Origin: Mesorhizobium sp. NBSH29 | Lineage (GTDB): Bacteria > Pseudomonadota > Alphaproteobacteria > Rhizobiales > Rhizobiaceae | Direction of reading: 5' to 3' | DNA length: 64,000 nucleotides | Assembly (NCBI RefSeq): GCF_015500055.1 | Contig: NZ_CP045494.1 | Coordinates: forward strand, 1 to 64,000 | Shown here: positions 1-9,987 of the stretch, piece after piece | Layout: each line of letters begins with the position of its first letter | Position numbering within the stretch: the first letter of the stretch is position 1 | Made by a program: the position numbers and the translations under genes | The notes under the pieces: generated by a model | What the model saw: only the letters and a program-made list of their open reading frames with translations | What the model was told of the DNA's origin: nothing | The model's database searches: none

Positions 1-342
1 CGCCAGGACCTGGCCCTCAAATTGTCGATGACATAAGCAGTGGAACCAGCTTCTCCTTGTCGGTCTTCTGGTCGCTGACGACGCATAGCCCCAGACCTTG
101 AGCGAGGCCTCGAGCGCGCTTCCGGACGGCGAACCGTCCGGCTTCAGCAGGATCGTGCCGGCACCGGGCCCGACTTGCTCTGCAAGGCGCTCACCATGTC
201 GCCAGCGATGGCGCTGGCCGCAGGCCCGGAGTTCCTGTGGCGCGAGCTGGCGACCAGCCGTCTGCCCGAGGGTCTGCAGCCGGAGATGAATGCGGCGAGG
301 GCGCGATACCGGCAAGCCGGGAAAAGAGACTGTAGTCCGCAT
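1..342 (-). pseudogene. trbH: TrbH conjugal transfer lipoprotein, partial and frameshifted
   Basis: TrbH is a small lipoprotein of the Ti-type trb mating-pair system. The minus strand reads a hydrophobic start with a lipobox-like 'AAFISGC', then 'SAIAGDMVSAL' and, in another frame, 'GTILLKPDGSP' and 'ALEASLKVWGYA', which together fit TrbH. The pieces lie in different frames, so single-base indels break it as given. The start near 342 follows the trbG stop by a few bases, the normal operon order. The gene runs to the window edge, and trbI should follow beyond it. The assignment leans on gene order as much as on sequence. Confidence 0.55.
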
Positions 343-345
343 CGC

Positions 346-1174
346 CTACCCTCCCCGCCGGATCGTGATCTCTCCTGTTTCCAGCCGACGCCGAGACGAG
401 GACAGCGCGGTCGACATGGTAGTCGACCACCATCATGTCGCCCTTCATGCGATAAATTTACGATGCGGTTCTCGCCGCCGGAGACGACAAATAGCACCGG
501 GCATCCTGTCCAGCGAGCGAGCGCGGAACTGGATGTGTCTTCTGCCCGTCCGAGTAGACCGCTCGGCAGCCAGCCGGCGCGGCCGCTGACGCTGTAATGG
601 AAATTGAGCTGCTCGGCCGGCAAGCCGGCGCCCGGGATTGTGCTTGCTTCCAGCCGCGCATTGATGTCGGCGAGCTTTGTGAAACGTCCTCGGATATTCA
701 AACCCGACGCGCGCCATATATTGGCTCTGATGCGACTTGAGCTGGATGTGATAGGTCCGCCGCGAAGTGGTGACGACCATGGACGTCACCAGCCCGGGCT
801 CCGAAGGCTTGACGATCAGGTGGATCGCCTGCCCGCCGACCGCGCCAGACGTTGCCGGCTCGACCTTCCATCGCACGGTGTCGCCGACTAGCACGTCGCG
901 AACCACTTCGCCGGCCTGAAGCTCGATGTCACATACCTGCAGGGGCGAGCAGACCACCGATGGCTGCACCTCACCGAACAGAAGATGACCTTGCCGTCAG
1001 GCCCCTTGGTCACGAGGCCGCGCGAACCACGCCATTGCCCGGAAATCCCGGCGCCCTTCGCTTCGTTGGCACTCATCCCTGAGCCAAGGCAGGCGCAGTG
1101 GCGGTGATAGTGCCCGCTGCGATCAGGGAGGCCGACATCAGCGCAGCCCAAATTCTTGTCTTCGTGATGATCAT
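346..1174 (-). pseudogene. trbG: TrbG, VirB9-like channel protein, frameshifted
   Basis: TrbG is the VirB9-like periplasmic and outer-membrane part of the conjugation channel. The chosen ATG at 1174 opens a signal peptide ([21 protein letters not shown]). It is followed by '[19 protein letters not shown]', '[15 protein letters not shown]', '[13 protein letters not shown]', '[11 protein letters not shown]' and 'NFHYSVSG', all hallmarks of TrbG/VirB9. The end 'ITIRRGG' and stop at 346 match the family end. At least three indels are needed to join the frames, yet both sides keep conserved residues. It lies between trbF and trbH. Confidence 0.75.
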
Positions 1175-1191
1175 CGGCGTGCTCGGGCCTT

Positions 1192-1874
1192 TCACAGCTG
1201 GGCGGTCCATTCGAAGTCCCGCAAGTACAGACCGATCGGATTGAGGCGGATCACGCCTTCGTCCTGCGGCGGGGTCAAAGTAACGGTCGCGACGCCGCGA
1301 AAGCGGCGTACGGCCGTCTCCTTGCCCTTCCGGTCGCGCTCATATTCGGTCCAGTCGATCTGGTAGCTCTGGTTCGAGAGCGGCACGACGTTGTTCACCT
1401 CAATGGCGACGGTGGCGTTCCTTGCCTTGTCGAAGGGCGAGTTGCCGCGGAACCAGGCGTTGATCTTCTCGGTTGCCGGGTCGGAGGTGCGCAGCAGCGC
1501 ATAAGTGCGGTCGATGTACTGCTTTTGCACGACGGCATCCGGTGTTCATCTCGACCCGGAAGTTCGAGACGAAGGCTGCCCAGCGTCGCGCGCACCACGC
1601 GCGGGTCCCGCAATATTCGATCTGCTGCGGGAAGCCGGTGGCTCGCGGGCCGTGCCGAGCTTGTCGACCTCGACGATGTAGGGGACGAGCTTGACCTGCG
1701 TTGCTTTGAATAGAGCCGCGTAGGACGTGCCTGATCACCGCCAGCAGCATGCCGGACGATGCCGACTATGCGCGCATGCGGCCAGCCGGCCTTCACATAT
1801 GAGCCATAAGCGCTCATTCCGACTCCTGGCGGGCGGCGATGTAGGATTATCGGGCGGGGTGCGTCGGCGGCCAT
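1192..1874 (-). pseudogene. trbF: TrbF, VirB8-like inner-membrane channel protein, frameshifted
   Basis: TrbF is the VirB8-like bitopic protein linking the inner membrane to the channel core. The start at 1874 is chosen because the next codons, read across frames, give the family start 'DNPYIAARQEWNERYGSYV'. Restoring that peptide needs four single-base changes within about 70 bases. The middle gives 'VEVDKLGTA' and 'DPRVVRATLGSFVSNFRV' from different frames. The C-terminal part from about 1530 is open in one frame and ends '[16 protein letters not shown]'. The density of indels with preserved residues suggests sequence error rather than decay. Confidence 0.72.
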
Positions 1875-1891
1875 GCTTCAGCTTCTCCGGC

Positions 1892-3090
1892 TCACTTGTC
1901 CTTGCAGGGGCGACGGCGGGAGGGGGAGGCGGTGCCTCCTGCCCGGGGCTGGTTCGAGCTTGGCGTTGGGCAGCCCGCAGCAACGCAACCCGGCATAGGC
2001 GCCGGCGAAGCATGACCTTTTCCTTGGCCGCGGAGCCGGCCGCCCAGCCGGCATTGCGATGCCCGATGCCATGCCGCGCAGAGCAGCGCCTGCCAATCGA
2101 GGGAGCCGCCGGCGCGCGCCGAACTCGCCGCGGACGCGCCTGATCTCGTCGCGCTTCGCTCCGAGAAATGCCCCGCCTGCGGCCATCGTTGCGGGCCTGT
2201 CCGCCATGTCGGAGCGCCTCCATGCCGCCGGCGATTGATGCGCCCTGCACGGACGCCCTGGATGATGGGCGGCACGTACATGGCGGATGATGAACACGAC
2301 GACCGAAATGCCGGCAATGGCCAGCGTGGTCATGAACTGGTCGGACGTCGCCGTCGGCGCCTCAGCCAGGCCGAGCAAGAATGTCGGAGCCGATGCGCGC
2401 GATCATCACCAGCCCCATCAGCTTCATGCCGACGCTGAACGCGTAGACCAGATAGCGGATGGCAAAATCCTTGGTGTAGGACGATCCGCCGAGGCCGAGC
2501 ATGATCATGCCGGCGAGGAGCCCGACATACATCTCGACCATAACGGCAACAAAGATCGCCGCCACGAGGCTGAAACAGACCACGACGACGATCATCGCGA
2601 ACACCGCGGCGATCGCCAGCGCATTGTCTTCGAACAGCCCGAACTGAGCCTGCTCGGACATCTTCGATGCGACGCGGATGCCGGCGTCAAAGATGTTGGC
2701 GGGCGAGGCCGATCCGCCATCGGCTCCGATCTGGAACAAACTGTCGACCACGCCTTGGCGAAAGCCGGACCTTGATCAAGGATGAAGGCGAAGAGGCCGA
2801 TGAACCATGATGCGCCGAACCAGTTCCGCGAACCACGAATCCAGCGAGGCGGCGTTGATGGCGAGCCAGACGGCGGCGATGCCGATCTCGATCCCGGCAA
2901 GAATCCAGAACAGCGAGCGCGCCGCGTTCATGACGGTCGTTTCCCAGCCCCTGGCGGCCGTCACCACCTGGTTCTCCAGGGTGGTCAGCACACTGCCCTC
3001 CTGGGCGAGTGCCGGTACGCTTGCCAGCAGAACGAGCGCGATGGCGACGAAGGTCAGCTCGAGCGCGCAGGATGGGTTCGTCCTCACCAT
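1892..3090 (-). pseudogene. trbL: TrbL, VirB6-like polytopic membrane protein, frameshifted
   Basis: TrbL is the VirB6-like multi-pass inner-membrane protein of the mating channel. ATG at 3090 overlaps the trbK stop and gives a signal-like hydrophobic start, then 'ILAGIEIGIAAVWLAI'. A second frame gives 'WFIGLFAFILDQGPAFA'. A third (2751-2362) carries 'AAVFAMIVVVVCFSLVAAI' and 'YVGLLAGMIMLGLGGS'. Another gives 'MYVPPIIQGV', a typical TrbL segment. The C-terminal third is low-complexity and badly frame-broken. At least four indels are needed. Gene order (trbK, trbL, trbF) supports the call. Confidence 0.7.
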
Positions 3091-3293
3091 CGCGGCTTCA
3101 TCTCCTGCCCGCCGCTTATATCGCGATCCGAATCGCCGCCGAGCAAGTCATGCGCCTTCTGACGACGGTTCTCCGTTGCGGCCGGCGTAGACGCCGCTGG
3201 CGCCGAATCTGGCGCGACGACGAACCATGCGATCATCAGGACGACGACGACCAGCGCGCCGGCGCTCAGCGCCATGACTACGATGCGGCTCAC
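3084..3293 (-). CDS. trbK: TrbK, entry-exclusion protein
   Basis: TrbK of Ti-type systems is a small membrane protein linked to entry exclusion of related plasmids. GTG at 3293 is chosen because it overlaps the trbJ stop and gives 69 residues, near the family length. Residues 7-25 are strongly hydrophobic (VMALSAGALVVVVLMIAW). The end 'ISGGQEMKPRW' is characteristic of TrbK. It overlaps trbL by 7 bases. The preceding gene, trbJ, ends with a near copy of this C-terminal motif. Confidence 0.7.
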   Translation of the reverse strand: MSRIVVMALSAGALVVVVLMIAWFVVAPDSAPAASTPAATENRRQKAHDLLGGDSDRDISGGQEMKPRW

Positions 3294-4092
3294 CAGCGGG
3301 GCTCCATGGTCTGGCCGCCACGAACATTCGGTGTCCCGGCGTTGAAGAACTTCTCGCGCCGCGCCTGGGCGAGGTCCTTGTCGGCCTGTTCGGACTGGAA
3401 CCAAGTGCCCATCATTGTCGTCTGCTGCGAGACGAGCCCGCGCAGCTTCTGGAACTGCGCGACCTGCTGGGCAGCGATCTCATGGCCGACCTGCAAGGCC
3501 TTCATCTGGCCGTCCGCACTCTCCGACATCGAACGGAGAGAGCTCATCGTCGACTCCTCGGACGTGAACTGATCGGCCGTCAGCCCCGCTGCCTTTAGTG
3601 TTCCGGCGATGGTATCGCGGTTCGTTGTGGACCAGTTCTGATAGCTTGATGAGAAGCTCTCGCCGTTGGCGAGGCCTGTCTTGAAATCTGCAAAACTCTG
3701 GAAACGCTGTTTTCAAAACGTCGTCGGCATTGGACATGGAAAACGCGATCCCCTGCCCTTGCGCGGGCGATGTCGCGGAGGCGGTTGAGGTCGCTCTCGA
3801 CCTGCCCCCAAATGTGGTTGGGCAGCTGCATCGTGTTCTGCAGCATGTTCTCATAGATACGGATCTGGTTCTGGATCTGCTCAGCCAGCTGCGAGATCTG
3901 CGTGATCTGATTGTTGATCTGCTCTGTCGACTTGCCGACCATCGTGATCAACTCGCCATTGTTCAGAAGCTGCGTCCATTCCGTCGCCTGCCCGGTTACG
4001 CCGCCCGACAGCGCGGGTGAAACGTTGAACATGCTGGTGGCAACCAACGCCGCGGCTGCGGTCCTAGCCGCGTTGAAGGATGGTTTCGGCAT
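3290..4092 (-). pseudogene. trbJ: TrbJ, VirB5-like pilus-associated protein, frameshifted
   Basis: TrbJ is the VirB5-like secreted, coiled-coil-rich protein of the mating system. ATG at 4092 lies inside the end of trbE and starts a signal peptide. It is followed by 'ATEWTQLLNNGELITMVGKS' and a glutamine-rich helix (TEQINNQITQISQLAEQIQ), typical of TrbJ. The last 85 residues (ATG 3547 frame) read 'SADGQMKALQVGHEIAAQQV' and 'FQKLRGLVSQQTTMMG', also typical. The three parts lie in three frames, so two indels break the gene. It overlaps trbK by 4 bases. Confidence 0.78.
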
Positions 4093-6521
4093 CGCCTATT
4101 CCTCTTTGCTGGAGCCAATGGACCGGCCAGTCGCCGCCGTGTTCGGCACTGAGCGCCTGAATACGCTTCAGGTCCTCCTTGCCGGAGGCGCCGGCGAAGG
4201 CGAGCGCGACGGGACCGAGCGCCATGTCGAACAGGCGGCGTCCGTCTGGTGAGACGACGTAGTATTCGCGCTTCGGCAGGGCAGTCGCGACGATCTCGAT
4301 CTGGCGCTCGTTGAAGCCGATGCGCTCGTAGAACTCCCGCGTGCCCCGTTCGCGCGCCGCGCCGTTAGGCAGACAGATCTTGGTCGGGCAGCTTTCCTTC
4401 AGCACGTCGATGATGCCGGAACGCTCGGCGTCCGAGATCGACTGCGTCGCGAGCACAACCGCGCAATTGGCCTTGCGCAGCACCTTCAGCCATTCCCGGA
4501 TCTTGTCGCGGAAAGTAGCATGGCCGAGCATCAGCCAGGCCTCGTCAAGAATGATTAGGCTGGGCGCTCCCGTCAGGCGCGTCTCGATGCGCCGGAACAA
4601 ATAGAGCAGGACCGGAACGAGGCTCCGCTCGCCCATGTTCATCAGCTGCTCGATCTCGAAGGTCTGGAAAGAGCCCAGCGACAGGCCGTCCCTCTCGGCG
4701 TCGAGAAGCTGCCCCAACGGTCCGTCGACCGTGTAGTGATGCAACGCCTCCTTGACCTCGCGCAGTTGGACGCCGGAGACGAAGTCCGACAGCGACCTGC
4801 CGCTGGAATCCGCCATCAGCGCGACCTGCCGCGAGATCGCATTGCGGTGATCCGGCGTGATGGGCACGCCCTGCAGCACAACCAGCGTCTCGATCCATTC
4901 CGACGCCCAGGCCCGATCCCCCGTCCGTCGCGAGATCGGAAAGCGGGCAGAAAGCCAGGCGAGGACCACCCTCCCCTTCGGTCTCGCCGATCTCGTAATG
5001 GTCGCCGCCGGCGGCCAGCGTCAGCGGCAGCATCGAGCGGCCCTTGTCGAAGGCGAAGATCTGCGCGAAGGTGTAGCGGCGGAACTGCGCCGCAATCAGC
5101 GAAAGCAATGTCGATTTGCCGGAACCGGTCGGACCGAAGATCAGCGTGTGGCCGACATCGTCGACATGCAGATTCAGCCGGAAGGGAGTGGAGCCGCTGG
5201 CGACCAGCATCAGCGGCGGCGAGGCCGGCGGATAGAACGGACAAGGTGCTGCCGCGGCGCCTGACCAGACAGAATTGAGCGGGATCAGGTCCGCGAGGTT
5301 GCGCGTGTTGATCAGCGGCTCGCGAATATTGGCGTACCAGTTGCCCGGCAGGCTGCCGAGGAAGGCCTCGGTCGCGTTTACCGTCTCGATCCGCGCCCCA
5401 AAACCCTCGGCCTGGATCAGGCGGCGCACGGCCTCCGCCTTCTCGCGCAAACGGGCTTCGTCGTCGTCGAAGAGGACGATGACCGGCGTGTAGTAGCCAT
5501 AGGCGACGAGTTGCGAGGACGCCTGCGCGATCGCGTCTTCTGTTTCGGCCACCATCATCATTGCGTCCTGGTCGACCGAGCGCGATTGCGTCTGAAAGAG
5601 CTGGTCGAAGAAGGGCCTGACCTTCTGCTGCCATTTCTTCCGAGTGCGTTCGAGCTTCTGGCGCGCTTCCTGATCGTCGAGGAAGATGAAGCGGCTGGAC
5701 CAGCGATAGGTGAGCGGCATCAGGTCGAGCGAATTGAGGATGCCGGGCCAGCTCTCGGCCGGGAAGCCGTCGATCGCCACTACCGCGAGGTAGTGGTTCT
5801 CGACCATCGGCGAAAGGCCGTGATCGAACTCAGCCGTTGCCAGCCAGTCGAGATACATCGGGATCTCTGGCAACCGGATCGGATGGTTCTCGCCGGTGAT
5901 GCAGAAGCGGATGAATTGGAACAGCTCGTCGTACCGCGCGATCCGGAAGCCGCCGCGCTCCTCGACCGATTGGGTCACCATGCGCCGGATCGACAGCAAA
6001 TTGCCGAGATACTGCTCGACCTCGCGGATCGATGTCTGGAAGCTGTCGAGCACGGTGTCGGCATAACGCGCTGCGCGGCTCTCGCTGTCGGAATAGACAT
6101 AGCGCGCGAGTCCGGAGCGCGTCTTCTCCGGGGGTCTCCAGGTCAGGATCAGTGCGTGCCGGCTCTCGTAATGCCCCCTCTCCTTCTGGAAATGCGCCTG
6201 CCGCTCGCCGTCGATCGCCAGCGTTACCGGATCGGGAAAATGGCATTGCTCGCGCGCCGGGTAATCCGACGTCTCCACACGAACCGCCTCCACCTGGATC
6301 ATCCAGCCGGAGCCGAGCCGTGACAGAACTGTGTTGATCTGACGCGAGACCTCGTTGCGCTCGGCATCCGTCGAACTCTCCGAATCCGGGCCGGCGAAGT
6401 ACCAGCCCGCCATCAGCGATCCATCCTTGAGCAGGATCACGCCGTTGGCGACGAGCGCGGCGTAGGGGACCAGATCCGAGAAGGACGGCCCTGAATGGCG
6501 GAAGGAGCGCAGTGCAGCCAT
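4064..6521 (-). pseudogene. trbE: TrbE, VirB4-like conjugation ATPase, one frameshift
   Basis: TrbE is the VirB4-like cytoplasmic ATPase that powers pilus assembly and transfer. The start at 6521 gives 'MAALRSFRHSGPSFSDLVPY', the usual TrbE start; the total of about 818 codons matches the family. Walker A 'GPTGSGKSTLLSLIAAQ' lies near residue 460 and Walker B 'LIILDEAWLML' near 655. The only break is at 4918-4922: a run of five C where four would keep the frame 'LATDGDRAWASEW'. This looks like a homopolymer error, so the gene is probably intact. It overlaps trbJ. Confidence 0.88.
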
Positions 6522-6531
6522 GTCGTCGCCC

Positions 6532-6843
6532 TCAGAACGTGCGCCAGGGCGTCGACGTTGGCCGATAGTGCGGCCGGTACGTGACATGGCGTGCGTAGAC
6601 ACGGCGCATCATGGGATCGGCCTTGGCCATCATCCGTAGCGCAGCAATGACGACCATCCAGACCGCGATGCCGAACAGCGCCGAATAGAGTGTCAGCACC
6701 ACGAAGATCAGGATGATGGCCGCGAGGCCTGTCAGCAAGACCAACTCGCGATCCGCGCCGATCAGGAGGTTCGGCCGCGACAATGCCCGATGGATGCGCG
6801 ATCGGTCGAGGCCGGAGCCGGGAACAGAGGCGGTCTCAGACAC
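6532..6843 (-). CDS. trbD: TrbD, VirB3-like channel protein
   Basis: TrbD is the VirB3-like small inner-membrane protein that works next to TrbE/VirB4. GTG at 6843 is preferred: it overlaps the trbC stop and gives 103 residues, the usual size. An in-frame ATG at 6912 would extend deep into trbC. The protein reads '[20 protein letters not shown]', the family signature, then one or two membrane segments (about residues 38-75, '[18 protein letters not shown]'). It ends 11 bases before trbE. Confidence 0.85.
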   Translation of the reverse strand: MSETASVPGSGLDRSRIHRALSRPNLLIGADRELVLLTGLAAIILIFVVLTLYSALFGIAVWMVVIAALRMMAKADPMMRRVYARHVTYRPHYRPTSTPWRTF

Positions 6844-7204
6844 GAGCGCCCTCCCCTGCCCTTTCGACTTTCGGTGTGAGCGCTGCATCGCCGATGGATG
6901 CGCCGGCCGCACCGAACAGAGCGACGATCTGGGTGGCGCCGAGCAGGATGCCTGCGACGAGTACGACGTATATCAGGCGCCGCGCGAAATCGTTCAACTC
7001 GCCGCCGAAGATCAGCATGCCGCCGGCGATCGCAACGGCGGCGAGCGCGATGAACCCCGCGACCGGCCCGGTGATCGATTGCTGGATCTGCTGCAGTGGA
7101 CCCTCCCATGGCAAGCCACCGCCGCCAGCGGCAAGAGCCGGTTCGGCAAGTAGGCCAAGAGCAAGGGCCGAGATCGCGAGCGCGCAAATCCGTTCAGGCG
7201 ACAT
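6836..7204 (-). CDS. trbC: TrbC, VirB2-like pilin
   Basis: TrbC is the VirB2-like pilin precursor. The 122-residue product has a cleavable signal (residues 1-26, ending '[11 protein letters not shown]'), the mature start '[20 protein letters not shown]' and two hydrophobic helices ('[19 protein letters not shown]' and '[20 protein letters not shown]'). In RK2 and Ti systems the mature pilin is trimmed and cyclised by the TraF peptidase, whose gene is at 59608. ATG 7204 overlaps the end of trbB by 11 bases. No frame problems. Confidence 0.9.
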   Translation of the reverse strand: MSPERICALAISALALGLLAEPALAAGGGGLPWEGPLQQIQQSITGPVAGFIALAAVAIAGGMLIFGGELNDFARRLIYVVLVAGILLGATQIVALFGAAGASIGDAALTPKVERAGEGARV

Positions 7205-8162
7205 GGCGTTCTTTCTTTCGTGAGTAGGATTCGGTCTGGTAGCGGCCGTTGGTGAAGTTCTCCACATGGAGGATGTCGCGAACGATGCGGCCCTTCGGCG
7301 CGCGCTCGATCGAGACGATCAGATCGACCGCTTCGCCGATCACCTCGCGCATCGGCTGCTGGCTTGCCTCGGCCGTAAGCTGTTCGAGGCGGCGCAGTCC
7401 CGACTCGGCCGTATTGGAGTGGATTGTCGTTACGCCGCCCGGATGGCCAGTATTCCACGCTTTCAGCAGCGTCAGCGCCGCCCCGTCGCGAACTTCGCCG
7501 ACGATGATGCGATCTGGGCGAAGCCGCATCGTGCTCTTCAGAAGCCGCGCCATGTCGATCGTGTCACTGGTATGCAGCGCCACTGCATTCTCGGCCGCAC
7601 ACTGGATTTCTGCCGTGTCCTCCAGAATCAACAGCCGGTCGCCCGGCGCGATCTCGACAATCTCGGCGATCACGGCATTCGCGAGCGTTGTCTTCCCAGA
7701 TCCGGTTCCGCCGGAAATCACGATGTTGAGGCGCGACGCGATGGCGTTGCGGATGACGCAAACCTGTTGCTCCGTCATCACCTTGCTGGCGACATAGTCA
7801 TCCAGCGGAATCAACCGCGACGCGCGCCGCCGGATGGTGAAGGTCGGGGACGCGACAACGGGCGGCAGCAATCCCTCGAAACGGTGCCCGCCAATTGGCA
7901 TTTCGCCCGAGATGATAGGCCGGTCGTCGTCGGCTTCCGAATGGAGCGCGTGGGCGACGCTACCGATGACGATCTCCGCTGTCGCCGCATTCATCACACC
8001 GGCGGGCGCCACGCCGTGGCCGAGTCGCTCGATGAACAGCCTGCCGTTCGGGTTGAGCATGATCTCGACGACTGTCGGATCGTCGAGGGCGACGCAGAGC
8101 TGGTCGCCGAGCGCTTCCTGCAGTTTGCGGATCAAGCGCGGATGGGAGCGAAGCGGGGCCAT
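7194..8162 (-). CDS. trbB: TrbB, VirB11-like conjugation ATPase
   Basis: TrbB is the VirB11-family hexameric ATPase at the cytoplasmic face of the mating channel. The intact 322-residue product has the N-terminal domain ('[20 protein letters not shown]'), Walker A '[19 protein letters not shown]' near residue 145, an Asp box '[12 protein letters not shown]', Walker B '[15 protein letters not shown]' and the His box '[15 protein letters not shown]'. It is the first gene of the trb operon, as in Ti plasmids, and faces away from repABC. Confidence 0.93.
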   Translation of the reverse strand: MAPLRSHPRLIRKLQEALGDQLCVALDDPTVVEIMLNPNGRLFIERLGHGVAPAGVMNAATAEIVIGSVAHALHSEADDDRPIISGEMPIGGHRFEGLLPPVVASPTFTIRRRASRLIPLDDYVASKVMTEQQVCVIRNAIASRLNIVISGGTGSGKTTLANAVIAEIVEIAPGDRLLILEDTAEIQCAAENAVALHTSDTIDMARLLKSTMRLRPDRIIVGEVRDGAALTLLKAWNTGHPGGVTTIHSNTAESGLRRLEQLTAEASQQPMREVIGEAVDLIVSIERAPKGRIVRDILHVENFTNGRYQTESYSRKKERHVA

Positions 8163-8180
8163 GGGTTTGGTCCTCGTTGC

Positions 8181-8330
8181 TCACACAGACTGCGCGCGGC
8201 AAGCGTCGAAGGTCGAGCCGTATCCGGCCGGACGAACGAAACTGGACTTGTCGGCGGGCAGAGAGCCCACAACGGTGGTGGTGTCACCCATCTCAGCGTG
8301 GTTTCGTGCAGCAAGGGCGAGGGCTTGCAT
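8181..8330 (-). pseudogene. Possible C-terminal remnant of TraI, AHL synthase
   Basis: A 49-codon reading frame just upstream of trbB ends 'GDTTTVVGSLPADKSSFVRP' followed by 'AGYGSTF'. This resembles the C-terminus of TraI/LuxI proteins of Ti-type plasmids (pattern G-T--V-G-LPAD--SF---RP--Y). traI normally sits exactly here, directly before trbB. The upstream part of LuxI, including its catalytic Arg, Asp and Glu residues, is not recognisable in any frame. The match is short and from memory of the family, so it is a hypothesis. Confidence 0.35.
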
Positions 8331-8489
8331 CAGTATTGCTCCGATTCGATTTCTTTCGGAGACAACTGCCCACGATGCGGTTCTCGTCGCGACTAGCGAA
8401 AGTATGAGTGCGATTCTCGCCGCGGAGCGTGTTGAGTCGGGTCCGTAGGATAATATTGCCGGTTCACCCCGCTCAAAGGGTCAAAACAC

Positions 8490-8507
8490 ACTAGTAAATG
8501 TACTAGT
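8490..8507. promoter_or_regulatory. Candidate tra box, 18-bp dyad
   Basis: ACTAGTAAATGTACTAGT is an 18-bp inverted repeat with one mismatched pair. Ti-plasmid TraR sites are also 18-bp dyads, and one lies between traI-trb and repABC. A near copy with the same spacing lies at 56129-56146 before traC. The sequence differs from the classical tra box, so binding by the TraR encoded here is inferred. Confidence 0.5.
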
Positions 8508-8558
8508 CGCCCTTGGGTCGCAGCGTTCGCGAGCCAGCGCCGTATTGCATTGGATTAT

Positions 8559-8627
8559 AACGAGAAAAGGCTCGTTTTTGAAGCGGCTGGCAGCCGTTCA
8601 CGCTCGCCTCGTTAAGGTCTTGTTAAC
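8559..8627. promoter_or_regulatory. Dyads upstream of repA, possible RepA operators or promoter region
   Basis: Two inverted repeats lie here: AACGAG-6-CTCGTT followed by T's at 8559-8579 (it could also act as a terminator), and GTTAA-7-TTAAC at 8611-8627. RepA of repABC plasmids represses its own promoter by binding such dyads. No clear -35/-10 pair was assigned. Function is inferred from position only. Confidence 0.3.
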
Positions 8628-8719
8628 CCTATTCCGCTTGCGCAGAATCGGGATACAAGCGATGGTCACGATAATTTCCGGATTTCGGGAAAATATCGAC
8701 ACTAGGACATCCTGCGACG

Positions 8720-9911
8720 ATGAGCGTGAATCTCCCCGACTCGAAGCCAGAGGCATCCTTTGCTGATACCATTCTTCAGCAGAGCAGCGAGATTTCCCGT
8801 CGTCTGGACATGCTGCGGATCGAGAACTTTCCGCCCGATGCGCAAAAGAAGCTCCGGCGCTTCTCGCTCGCTGAAGTCGCAGATTTTGTTGGTGTTTCGC
8901 CGAGCTATCTGAAGAAGCTTCACCTTCAAGGGAAAGGCGTCGAACCGCAGGTGACGCCGAGCGGCAGACGCCACTACACTGCCGCGCAGATAGAGGAGTT
9001 GCGCACTCTCCTCGACCGCTCCCCGCGTCGGCGGGAGAACGACAAGTTGCAGGTCATCGCCGTCGTCAATTTCAAGGGTGGCAGCGGCAAGACCACGACC
9101 GCTGCTCACCTTTCGCAGCATCTCGCGTTGAAAGGTTTCCGGGTTCTGGCGATCGACCTCGACCCTCAAGCGTCGCTCACTGCGCTGTTCGGCATTCAGC
9201 CGGAAATCGATGGCAATCTCTCCCTGTATGAATCACTTCGCTATGACGAGAATCGCAAACCGATCTCGGAGGTTATTCGTTCGACCAGTTTTCCGTCCTT
9301 GGATATCGCTCCGGCGAATCTCGAGCTGCAGGAATACGAGTACGAGACGCCGATTGCGATGCACGCCCAAGATTCGGTCGCTGGACGAACCTTCTACACT
9401 CGTATCGGCGGTGCCCTCTCTGAGGTGGATGATCGATACGATGTCGTGGTGATCGATTGTCCTCCGCAGTTGGGCTACCTGACGCTCACAGCCCTTGCCG
9501 CTGCAACGTCGGTACTCATCACCGTTCATCCCTCAGATGCTCGATATCATTGTCGATGACCAGTTCCTGCTTATGCTCGGTGGAATTCTGAAGAGCATAG
9601 AAACTGCAAAACGTCAACGTCTCCTTGGACTGGTTCCGATACCTGGTCACACAGCGTTACGAGCAGGAGACATACCGCAGCAGGAAATGGTTGGGCTGAT
9701 GCAGTCGATGTTCGCTCGTCAGATGCTCCCGAAATCCGATGGTGAAATCAACTGCGATTTCCGACGCGGGGATTGACCAAACAAAGCCTCTACGAGGTTG
9801 AGCGATCGTCTTTCGTCCCCTCGACTACGACCGCGCACGGGGAATCCTTGGATGCGGTCAACTCCGAGATCATCCGGTCTCATCCTCACCGCATGGGGCA
9901 GGACGTCATGA
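8720..9911 (+). pseudogene. repA: RepA, ParA-type partition ATPase, frameshifted near the end
   Basis: RepA is the ParA-like ATPase that segregates the plasmid and represses repABC. The first 270 residues are open: a helix-turn-helix region ('FSLAEVADFVGVSPSYLKKL'), deviant Walker A 'NFKGGSGKTTTAAHLSQHLA', 'LAIDLDPQASLTALFG' and Walker B 'VVVIDCPPQLGYLTL'. After 9530 the frame breaks, but 'MLDIIVDDQFLLMLGGILKS', 'LDWFRYLVT', 'GLTKQSLYEVERSSF', 'ESLDAVNSEI' and 'ILTAWGRTS' are all recoverable. At least three indels separate them. The stop at 9911 is inferred from the last frame. Confidence 0.88.
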
Positions 9912-9987
9912 TCAATGAATTGTCAGCCGTACACGCGGGCCGATTTCTGGCGTCTAAACAGCGGCTTAAAGATATGGAGGCCGTAAG

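Noticed and set aside
9911-9987. A parS site between repA and repB
   Set aside because: No GTT-4-GC-4-AAC palindrome was found there or just after repC.
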